DNA from: an uncultured Rhodanobacteraceae bacterium | GTDB taxonomy: Bacteria > Pseudomonadota > Gammaproteobacteria > Xanthomonadales > Rhodanobacteraceae | Length of the DNA stretch: 7,387 bases | Direction: 5' to 3' | Assembly (NCBI GenBank): GCA_937902695.1 | Contig: CALFNI010000182.1 | Coordinates: 1-7,387 of the forward strand | Part shown: positions 1 to 5,194 of the stretch, in pieces | Layout of the letters: every line of letters starts with the position of its first letter | How positions within the stretch are numbered: the first letter of the stretch is position 1 | Program-made: the position numbers and the translations under genes | Notes under the pieces: model-generated | Databases searched by the model: none | The model's input: only the letters and a program-made list of their open reading frames with translations | What the model was told of the DNA's origin: nothing

Positions 1-426
1 GCAGCGCAGGCGCGCCTGCACGGTGACGCGCTTGTAGAGCTCTTCCTCGCCGCCGGTATATTGCTGCTGTCCGTTCGACGAGCAGCGCTTCTCGTCCTTC
101 GCATGATCGGTGATCGCCTGGTTGAGGCGCTTGATCAGCCAGGCCGATGCCGCGGTCTGGTCGGTGTCGGTGAGGAACGCCTGATTGCTCTGCTCTTTCT
201 CGTGCACCGCGGCGAGGCGCTTTTCGATCTCGGGCCGCTGCGCCGCCGCCTGGCGGAAATGCAATTGCTGATCGCGCAGGTCGGCCATGTCGGCGCGGAA
301 CTGGAGCTGCGGCGCGACGAACCACCAATGGATGGCGATCAGATAGATCAGCAGCAGCACGATCAGCAGGATCACGATCGCGAGGAAGCGGCCGTCCTTC
401 GGCTTGAACCTAGCAGCGGTCGCCAC
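1..426 (-). CDS. gspM: T2SS protein GspM, subtype b, N-terminal part (3' end beyond the window)
   Basis: Inner-membrane partner of GspL in the assembly platform. Reading the minus strand from GTG gives 142 codons with no stop up to the left edge. The product begins with a short basic cytoplasmic tail (VATAARFKPKDGR), then one membrane helix at about 14-32, then HWWFVAPQLQ and a periplasmic helical, Gln/Arg/Glu-rich stretch (about 40-85) typical of a coiled coil. After that comes AFLTDTDQTAASAWLIKRLNQAI (83-105, split AFLTDTDQTAAS and AWLIKRLNQAI). YKRVTVQARLRC at the visible end fits the start of the ferredoxin-like domain of subtype-b GspM (T2SSM_b). AGGAGG 6 nt upstream sets the start. Position after gspL supports the call. 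The subtype is inferred from the pattern, not from a profile search. Confidence 0.9.
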   Translation of the reverse strand, partial: MATAARFKPKDGRFLAIVILLIVLLLIYLIAIHWWFVAPQLQFRADMADLRDQQLHFRQAAAQRPEIEKRLAAVHEKEQSNQAFLTDTDQTAASAWLIKRLNQAITDHAKDEKRCSSNGQQQYTGGEEELYKRVTVQARLRC

Positions 427-1810
427 GGCGGGCCTCCTGCTCTGCCGCGAGCGAAGCGAACGCATGGCCGCGCGATGCCGGGAGCGTCGACGTCGTCGCG
501 CCCTTCTTCGGCAGCTTCGGCGGCTCTTTCTTCGTCGGCTCCTTCGCCGGCGAGGCCTTCTTGCCCGCGTCGGCCTTGATCGCGTCGGATTTTGCGCCGG
601 ACTTCGCCGCATCGGACTTGAGCGGCGCGTCGGCCGTCCCCTTCGGCTCGCCCGCGCCGATGCCGGGCGGCGACTTCGCGTCGGGCGCGCTGTTGCACGC
701 CTTCAGGTCGGCCGTGATCTGGAAACGCTCCTTGCCGGTGCGCGGATCGGGCTGGATCTGGCCCTGCAGGCGCGGATCGCCGAGGCACGTCGAGTTCGAC
801 AGCAGCGAGATCAGCTTCGCCGCTTCCTTCGCCTGTCCCTGCAACTGCACCTGACCGTTCTCGATCTGCAGGCGCTCGAGGTAGGTGTCTTCGGGAAGCC
901 GGCGCGTCAGGTCGTCGAGCAGCGCGTCGGTCAGCGGACTGTTCCGCTTCTTGTCCGACAGGAAGTTCGCGCCCGCGATCGAATCGGCGAGCGTCTTGCG
1001 CAGCGTCGCAACCTGGCGAGCCTCGTCGTTGGATTTCTCCACTTCGGCGCGCATCGCCTCCACGGCGGCGGCGCGATTGGTCAGCGACTCGTCCATGTTG
1101 AAGAGGAGCAGGATCACGACGAGCGCCGCGAGGCCGAGATTGAGCGGCAGGCGCATGTCGCGACGGCGCGCGCGACGCTCGGCCGGCAACAGGTTGATCT
1201 GACGCCGCGCACCGCCCGGCTCGCCGCGCCATGCGTCGACGCCGTCGAGCGCGGCCGCGCCCGGCGGCACGGCCGCGAGCTCCTGATCGAGCTGCGCGCG
1301 CGGCAACAGCACGAGCTCGACGAGGAGATTGCGTCCGCTCGCATCGCGTCCGGTGACGCGGCTGTCGAAATAGATCTGGTCTGCCTTGAACGGCGTCTGC
1401 CGATCCATCTCGAAGGCGAGCACCTGGCGGATGTTCTCCTCCGCCGCCGCCGGCAGCGTGAGATTGCGCTGCAGCACGCGGTCGGCGGGGATGCACAGCA
1501 CCGTGCGCACGCCCGGATCGTCGATCGCGTTGCGCAGGCGCTGGAACTCCGCGCTCTGCGCATCGGCCGGCAGGTTGCGCGCGATGCGTGCGTACTCGTT
1601 CGTGCGGTCCGCGTGCTCGCGCCAGACGATGACCTCGTCGGCACGAAGGTCGAGCAGCAGCGATTCGGAGCGCTCCTCGACCAGCGTGCGCCACCGCTCC
1701 GGCAGGCACGCGACGAGCTGACTGCCCCACCAGCGGAAAAAGCCCGGCAGCGGCGTCTTTTCCAGACGCGTCCGCAGACGAGTCAGTTGTTTTTCGAGAA
1801 CGGGATTCAC
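410..1810 (-). CDS. gspL: T2SS inner-membrane linker GspL, PilN-like C-terminal half
   Basis: Single-pass inner-membrane protein that recruits GspE through its cytoplasmic part and pairs with GspM. The product has 466 residues. Residues about 48-175 look like the actin-like (PilM-related) cytoplasmic domain (LLLDLRADEVIVW; VLCIPADRVLQRNLTLPAAAEENI split over 104-127). INLLPAERRARRR (205-217) is the PilN-type motif just before a membrane helix at about 221-238. A coiled-coil-like stretch follows (240-275), then a periplasmic PilN/ferredoxin-like domain (about 284-370) with Cys342 and Cys372, which could form a disulfide. Residues 371-466 are low-complexity, rich in Lys, Ala, Pro and Asp. GTG at 1808-1810 is 5 nt after the gspK stop, with no clear Shine-Dalgarno, so reinitiation is likely. 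No other start lies nearby in frame. The 3' end overlaps gspM by 17 nt. Confidence 0.92.
   Translation of the reverse strand: MNPVLEKQLTRLRTRLEKTPLPGFFRWWGSQLVACLPERWRTLVEERSESLLLDLRADEVIVWREHADRTNEYARIARNLPADAQSAEFQRLRNAIDDPGVRTVLCIPADRVLQRNLTLPAAAEENIRQVLAFEMDRQTPFKADQIYFDSRVTGRDASGRNLLVELVLLPRAQLDQELAAVPPGAAALDGVDAWRGEPGGARRQINLLPAERRARRRDMRLPLNLGLAALVVILLLFNMDESLTNRAAAVEAMRAEVEKSNDEARQVATLRKTLADSIAGANFLSDKKRNSPLTDALLDDLTRRLPEDTYLERLQIENGQVQLQGQAKEAAKLISLLSNSTCLGDPRLQGQIQPDPRTGKERFQITADLKACNSAPDAKSPPGIGAGEPKGTADAPLKSDAAKSGAKSDAIKADAGKKASPAKEPTKKEPPKLPKKGATTSTLPASRGHAFASLAAEQEARRGDRC
433..438 (-). promoter_or_regulatory. Ribosome binding site that fixes the gspM GTG start
   Basis: AGGAGG on the minus strand lies 6 nt before GTG at 424-426, inside the last codons of gspL. 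It is the strongest Shine-Dalgarno sequence in the window and sets the 17-nt gspL-gspM overlap. Confidence 0.85.
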
Positions 1811-1815
1811 GGGAC

Positions 1816-2745
1816 TTAAGAAGTTTCCCCATCCCGCCAGCGCAGAATCACGAACGGCCGTCCGGCCGTGCTGACTCCGCCCATGCGGATGGTTGCATCG
1901 AGAACCGTGCTCGCGCCGTTCGGCAACTTGGCACGGGATTTGACACTATACGTGAGCCCGCCGCCGCCTGCCACGACGGGCGTCCCATCCGGCGCGATGA
2001 CGGGCTGGCCTTGCGTCCCCGGCTGCTGCGAATGCAACGCCTGGATGAATTGCTGGATCTGCTCGGGCGATGCATCCGGATACAGCGCCTGCAGCGTGAT
2101 CGGGTCCGCGTACGCCGTGGTCGGATTGCTGCGCCCGGAATAGATCGTGATGCCGGGCTCGATCTTCTCATAGAGATCGTAGGTCATGCCGAGCACCTGC
2201 TGCAGCTCGGACACCGTATCGAATGGCGCATTCTTCGGACCGTACGGAAGACCGGCCGCCTTGTATTGCGCGATCTCGGCGCCGTTCGGGCGCGTCGTGT
2301 CGTCGGAATCGATCCAGTCCTGCACCGCGTCGGAAAGCGCCTGCGCCTTGTCGAGCGGCACGCCGCGCGTGACGAAGAGATTGGTGAGGAGATCGGGATT
2401 GCTCGCCGCGGCGTTGATGTCGATCTTGCCGGAGTCGTCGGTGATCGACACCTCGATCTCGGCATCGCCGTAACCGAAACGATACGGGCGCCCGTCGCCG
2501 ACCCAGCGCTCGGCCGGATCCTGCTTTCGCAATTCGTAGACCGCGAGATTGAGCCCCGCTTCGGCCGCGTAGCGCGCCTGCGTCGTATCGAACAGATGAC
2601 GCGACTGCAGGTTCTCGGTGCGCGCGATCAGCGAGAAACTGCCGAGCAGGATCGAAAGCATCGCGATCACCCAGAGCACGAGCACGAACGCGATGCCGCG
2701 CGTCCTCCCGCGCGATGCGGATCCATGGCGGCGCGCGCGGCTCAC
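1816..2745 (-). CDS. gspK: Minor pseudopilin GspK (tip subunit)
   Basis: Large minor pseudopilin that caps the pseudopilus tip with GspI and GspJ. From the GTG start the product has 309 residues. The leader is 17 residues, Arg-rich, and ends at Gly17; the next residues, IAFVLVLWVIAMLSILL, are the hydrophobic helix. Position +5 is Leu22 rather than Glu, which is the known hallmark of GspK. ARYAAEAGLNLAVYELR (57-73) is the conserved region after the helix. ITDDSGKIDINAA (101-113) and AVQDWIDSDDTTRPNGAE (140-157) are family motifs; the acidic cluster around DWIDSDD is where GspK binds calcium in known structures. A Gly/Gln/Pro-rich stretch at about 239-264 looks like a flexible loop. GTG overlaps the gspJ stop as GTGA; the TAA stop is 5 nt before gspL. 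Confidence 0.95.
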   Translation of the reverse strand: MSRARRHGSASRGRTRGIAFVLVLWVIAMLSILLGSFSLIARTENLQSRHLFDTTQARYAAEAGLNLAVYELRKQDPAERWVGDGRPYRFGYGDAEIEVSITDDSGKIDINAAASNPDLLTNLFVTRGVPLDKAQALSDAVQDWIDSDDTTRPNGAEIAQYKAAGLPYGPKNAPFDTVSELQQVLGMTYDLYEKIEPGITIYSGRSNPTTAYADPITLQALYPDASPEQIQQFIQALHSQQPGTQGQPVIAPDGTPVVAGGGGLTYSVKSRAKLPNGASTVLDATIRMGGVSTAGRPFVILRWRDGETS

Positions 2746-3551
2746 GGATTGCCTCCGATCGGACGACGGCGCAGGCCGCCCATGCCGCGCGGATTCAGTA
2801 TCGATCCCGGCCGGCCCATCGCGTGCGATGCGCCGACATCGAGCATGAGCGGAATCTCCATGTCCGGAAACACGACGCGCGCCTCGGGGCGCATCGTGAC
2901 CGCGATGCGCACCATCACCGGCGTCACGCTCGGATCGTCCCACTGGTCGGACCAGTCGGTGAGATCGCCCTGATCGTCGAGCGTCCTGTATTCGAACTTG
3001 CCGTCCTGGATCTGATCGAGCAGCACGACCGGCTCCATGGTCGTCTTCGCTTCGGCGAGATCGAAACCGTTGAGCATCGAGTCGGTGAAGACCAGCTCCT
3101 TGCCGCCGCGGCCGCCGACGAACTTCAGCGTCTGCACGTACGGACCGCCCTTGGAGAGGTAGCCCGGCATCGGCGCGACGAAGCGCATCGAATCGCCCGA
3201 GCCCTCGAACACGTAGTTCGTGCCGGTGCTGTCGTCCTGCCCGTACGAGAGCGGCAGGATGCGGCTGATCTGGTGGCGCATGAACTCCTCGGCGACGCGC
3301 AGCCGATTCGTGCGATCGATCGCATCCTCGCCCGAATGCGTCGCGCGCACCGCCGTGCGGACCGCGCCCCAGGTTCCGGCGAGGAGGAGTGCGAGCAGCA
3401 CGATCGCGAGCATGACCTCGAGCAGCGTGAAGCCGCCCGAAAAGCCGCGATTCGCGATTCGGGATTGGGGATTGGCAAACGCTGCACGTGCACGTGCCGG
3501 ACGCGCTCTTCCCGATCCCGAATCCCGAATCCCGAATCCCGGCCTTTTCAT
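2742..3551 (-). CDS. gspJ: Minor pseudopilin GspJ with a 40-residue repeat-encoded leader
   Basis: Minor pseudopilin of the GspI-J-K tip complex. The product has 269 residues. Cleavage is predicted after Gly40, before FTLLEVMLAIVLLALLLAG, with Phe41 (+1) and Glu45 (+5). GspJ family features follow: RVAEEFMRHQISRILPL (about 70-86), a central beta-rich domain, and a basic, Gly/Pro-rich end (RGMGGLRRRPIGGNP). The ATG at 3549-3551 overlaps the gspI stop as ATGA. There is no other in-frame ATG, GTG or TTG before the cleavage site, so the leader must be long: its codons 4-35 are the inverted repeat. The leader is Arg-rich (RARPARARAAF at 15-25). Most GspJ leaders are far shorter. The gene ends as GTGA overlapping gspK. 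The mature domain leaves no doubt of the family; only the long leader is odd. Confidence 0.95.
   Translation of the reverse strand: MKRPGFGIRDSGSGRARPARARAAFANPQSRIANRGFSGGFTLLEVMLAIVLLALLLAGTWGAVRTAVRATHSGEDAIDRTNRLRVAEEFMRHQISRILPLSYGQDDSTGTNYVFEGSGDSMRFVAPMPGYLSKGGPYVQTLKFVGGRGGKELVFTDSMLNGFDLAEAKTTMEPVVLLDQIQDGKFEYRTLDDQGDLTDWSDQWDDPSVTPVMVRIAVTMRPEARVVFPDMEIPLMLDVGASHAMGRPGSILNPRGMGGLRRRPIGGNP
2752..2756 (-). promoter_or_regulatory. Ribosome binding site that fixes the gspK GTG start
   Basis: GGAGG on the minus strand lies 6 nt before GTG at 2743-2745, inside the end of gspJ. The reading frame of gspK is open further upstream, but this site and the GTGA overlap make 2745 the best start; it also gives a leader of normal length. 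Confidence 0.8.
3446..3541 (-). repeat. Long near-perfect inverted repeat (CGGGATT units) inside the 5' end of gspJ
   Basis: Two 28-nt arms, 3446-3473 and 3514-3541, are reverse complements at 24 of 28 positions. On the minus strand the first arm is four tandem CGGGATT-like units. The 40-nt loop holds a perfect 14-nt palindrome, GCACGTGCACGTGC (3484-3497). The element starts five bases after the gspJ ATG and ends 21 bases before the pseudopilin cleavage site, so all of it is translated. As RNA it would form a hairpin of 24 pairs with three internal mismatches. It shares the CGGGATT unit and GGCCGGGATT edge with the copy at 5167-5194. Confidence 0.9.
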
Positions 3552-4135
3552 CGCTTGATCGCCCCGCCCATCGCGCCGGCGTTGCCCGGCGCGCCCCGCT
3601 GCGTGTTCGGATCGGGATTCATCGCGCGCAGCGTCGAGAAATGCGCGCTCTTCTGCGACGATCCGTAGCGGCCGCCCCAGAACACGGTGAGGTCGAGCTG
3701 GTAGATGTCGAACGGCGCGACCTGGATCGCGCCCGCGTTGCCGGCGCTCGTCGTCATGCGCTGCTGCGCGCCCTGCCCGGCAATCGTATTGCCGGCGCCG
3801 ATCGTCGCCTGCGGCGGCGGCTCGACGCTGGTCGGATCGACCTGATGCACGTCGAGCTTCCAGCTGTAGCTGTCGTCGAAGCGGCCGTTCCAGCTGCCTT
3901 CCTCGATCGGCGCGCCGACGCCGACGACATCGAGCTTGGACTGCGCCCAGAGCGCGGCCATCGTGTAGTCGCTCGACAGACGCGTGTTGTGCATCGACGT
4001 CGCGAGGATCTGCATCAGCACGCCGATGCCGATCGCGAACACGAGGAACGCGGCGACCATCTCGATCAGGCTGAAGCCGGCCTGCCGCGACGGTGCGCTG
4101 CGCTTGCGCGTGCAATGGATCACGACACGATTCAT
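3548..4135 (-). CDS. gspI: Minor pseudopilin GspI, enlarged
   Basis: Minor pseudopilin that forms the tip complex with GspJ and GspK and helps start pseudopilus growth. The leader has 20 residues, basic, with cleavage predicted after Gly20; then FSLIEMVAAFLVFAIGIGVL gives Phe21 (+1) and Glu25 (+5) and the membrane helix. MAALWAQSKLDVV (59-71) is the family's conserved ALWxAxxKL-like stretch. At 195 residues it is clearly longer than the 120-130 usual for GspI. The extra length lies in a Gly/Ala/Gln-rich segment at about 100-138 and a C-terminal tail at about 160-195 rich in Asn, Gly, Ala and Pro. ATG start at 4133-4135; the nearest GGAG is about 15 nt upstream, so the ribosome site is weak. 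Its TGA overlaps the gspJ ATG. Position between gspH and gspJ confirms the call. Confidence 0.95.
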   Translation of the reverse strand: MNRVVIHCTRKRSAPSRQAGFSLIEMVAAFLVFAIGIGVLMQILATSMHNTRLSSDYTMAALWAQSKLDVVGVGAPIEEGSWNGRFDDSYSWKLDVHQVDPTSVEPPPQATIGAGNTIAGQGAQQRMTTSAGNAGAIQVAPFDIYQLDLTVFWGGRYGSSQKSAHFSTLRAMNPDPNTQRGAPGNAGAMGGAIKR

Positions 4136-4172
4136 GACGACGATCTGGACTCCGGTCCGGACGCGAAGTTCG

Positions 4173-4712
4173 CTATTGCGGATGCTCGTCGAGCGAAATG
4201 TCGCCCGTGAGCCATGCGACGTTGATGCGCCACTCGCGCCGGTCCTGCAGCACCGAGATGTGGCCGCCGGTCGAGCTGCCGTCGGCGAAGAAGCGGATGC
4301 CGCCCGAATTGCCGCCGGTGACTTCCTGCTCGGCCGTCGTCAGCAGCATGTGCATGTCTTCGGGCAGCTTGTGCGCGCCCTTGCCGGGCGCGGTGTACGA
4401 GTTGTCGTCGAGGTTCAGCGTCAGCACTTCCTGCTGCCCTTTGACGATCGCCTGCCCGCGCGTGTAGCGGAGCGCGGCGACGAGATCGCGGCTCGCCGCC
4501 GCGACGCGCGCGCTGCGCAGGCTTTTCGAGAATGAAAACGTCACGGCCGTCAGCGCGATCGCGAGCAGCAGGATCACGGCCATGAGCTCGATCAGCGTGA
4601 AGCCGCGGGACGGGAAACGGCCAACCGCGAACGGCGAACGGGGAGCAGCCGGCGCCCGCGTCACCGCGGGACCCGATGTCCCCGTTGCCTGCTCCCGGTT
4701 CCCGATTCCCAT
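4173..4712 (-). CDS. gspH: Minor pseudopilin GspH with a long, repeat-encoded leader
   Basis: Minor pseudopilin placed below the GspI-J-K tip of the pseudopilus. The mature part is clear: Gly37 followed by FTLIELMAVILLLAIALTAV, with Phe38 as +1 and Glu42 as Glu+5, then a GspH/FimT-type domain ending in the conserved RFFADGSSTGGHI region (about 150-162). Mature length is 142 residues, normal for GspH. The start is less sure. ATG at 4710-4712, 5 nt after the gspG stop, gives a 179-residue product with a 37-residue leader (MGIGNREQATG and so on). No good Shine-Dalgarno is seen, so coupling to gspG is likely. A GTG at codon 17 is the only in-frame alternative NTG before the cleavage site and would leave a 21-residue leader. 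The leader is encoded by palindromic repeat DNA. The gene ends TAG, 37 nt before gspI. Confidence 0.93.
   Translation of the reverse strand: MGIGNREQATGTSGPAVTRAPAAPRSPFAVGRFPSRGFTLIELMAVILLLAIALTAVTFSFSKSLRSARVAAASRDLVAALRYTRGQAIVKGQQEVLTLNLDDNSYTAPGKGAHKLPEDMHMLLTTAEQEVTGGNSGGIRFFADGSSTGGHISVLQDRREWRINVAWLTGDISLDEHPQ
4634..4703 (-). repeat. Imperfect inverted repeat inside the gspH leader region
   Basis: Arms at 4634-4650 and 4687-4703 match as reverse complements at 14 of 17 positions, around a perfect GGGAGCAG/CTGCTCCC core. The left arm is preceded by a tandem GCGAACG-like stretch (about 4626-4640), and a GGGAATCGGGAACCGGGAG stretch lies in the right arm and its flank. The loop holds further self-complementary bases around CGGGTCCCG. 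The whole unit is translated as the long leader of GspH. It looks like a dispersed intergenic palindrome of a different sequence family from the gspJ copy. Confidence 0.7.
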
Positions 4713-4717
4713 TTTGA

Positions 4718-5152
4718 TTACTGCCAGTTGCCCCAGTCGGCGTTGACGCCATCGCCGCCGGCCTGGCCGTCCTTGCCGAGGAACATCACGTCGAAATCGC
4801 CGTGCTCGCCCGGCGCCTTGTACTGGAACGCATGGCCGAACGGATCCTTGAGATCCGATTCCTTCGCATACGGGCCCATCCAGTTCGTCGCGTTGCCGGG
4901 CTTCGAGGTCAGATCCTCGAGCCGCGCCGGCGGCGAGCCGTTGTCGAGCGCGTACGCCTCGATCTTGCCGGAGAGCGCCTGCACCTGCGCCTTGCCGGCG
5001 CCGTACTTGCCCTTGTCGACGTTCTTGCCGACCTGCTGCACCACGATGCCGGCGACGATGCCGATGAGCACGATCACTGCGAGCATTTCGATCAGGCTGA
5101 AGCCTGCCGCGCGCTGCAGGCGGAGGGTACGACGTTGCGATGTCATGTTCAT
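4718..5152 (-). CDS. gspG: Major pseudopilin GspG
   Basis: Main subunit of the periplasmic T2SS pseudopilus. The product has 144 residues. A basic leader of 17 residues ends in Gly17 and is followed by FSLIEMLAVIVLIGIVAGIV: Phe18 is the +1 residue that prepilin peptidase would methylate, Glu22 is the conserved Glu+5, and the hydrophobic helix holds the subunit in the membrane before assembly. The globular domain has the family motif KDPFGHAFQYKAPG (102-115). The C-terminal loop LGKDGQAGGDGVNAD (125-139) matches the calcium-binding loop of PulG-type GspG, with Asp128, Asp134 and Asp139 as candidate ligands. The end is NADWGNWQ, close to the usual ADIGNW. The ATG start has AGAGGA 5 nt upstream; the stop is 5 nt from gspH. 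Identity is secure. Confidence 0.98.
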   Translation of the reverse strand: MNMTSQRRTLRLQRAAGFSLIEMLAVIVLIGIVAGIVVQQVGKNVDKGKYGAGKAQVQALSGKIEAYALDNGSPPARLEDLTSKPGNATNWMGPYAKESDLKDPFGHAFQYKAPGEHGDFDVMFLGKDGQAGGDGVNADWGNWQ

Positions 5153-5157
5153 GGTTG

Positions 5158-5163
5158 TCCTCT
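5158..5163 (-). promoter_or_regulatory. Ribosome binding site of gspG
   Basis: AGAGGA on the minus strand sits 5 nt before the ATG at 5150-5152. This favours that ATG over the in-frame ATG two codons later (5144-5146). gspG product is needed in the largest amount among the pseudopilins, and this is one of the better Shine-Dalgarno sequences in the window. Confidence 0.7.
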
Positions 5164-5166
5164 TGT

Positions 5167-5194
5167 CCCGAATCCCGAATCCCTAATCCCGGCC
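5167..5194 (-). repeat. CGGGATT-type tandem repeat between gspF and gspG
   Basis: The 42-nt gap between the gspF stop and the gspG start is mostly repeat. On the minus strand it begins GGCCGGGATT directly after the gspF TGA, then runs through further 7-nt units (GGGATTA, GGGATTC, GGGATTC) and ends GGG. The same family, with the same GGCCGGGATT boundary and orientation, lies inside the start of gspJ. Only one arm is present here, so no strong hairpin is expected. It ends just before the gspG ribosome binding site. Function unknown; I recall such repeats as scattered through Xanthomonadales genomes, which is memory and not a search. Confidence 0.85.

Noticed and set aside
404..1819. Long open reading frame on the plus strand opposite gspL (471 codons)
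   Set aside because: Its product is an Arg/Leu-rich string with no domain, no ribosome site, and it is exactly antisense to gspL; long antisense frames are common in GC-rich genes.
372..1832. 486-codon minus-strand frame overlapping gspL in another phase
   Set aside because: Arg/Ala-rich out-of-phase shadow; the gspL frame carries the INLLP motif, membrane helix and PilN-like domain.
3446..3541. CRISPR array
   Set aside because: The repeat unit is only 7 nt, units are directly adjacent with no spacers, and the two blocks are inverted.
3446..3541. Rho-independent terminator
   Set aside because: The stem is inside the gspJ coding region, the loop is about 40 nt and no T tract follows; genes of the same operon continue without a break.
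2011..3668. Two overlapping plus-strand frames (320 and 317 codons) opposite gspJ and gspK
   Set aside because: Low-complexity His/Arg/Asp-rich products antisense to real pseudopilin genes; no independent support.
2742..4115. 457-residue GspJ starting inside gspI
   Set aside because: The upstream portion is an out-of-phase shadow of gspI; the ATGA overlap at 3548-3551 gives the normal coupled start.
4136..4172. Small self-complementary stretch (GGACTCCGGTCC) in the gspH-gspI gap as an operator or attenuator
   Set aside because: Only four-base arms, expected by chance at this GC content, and no link to a start or stop site.
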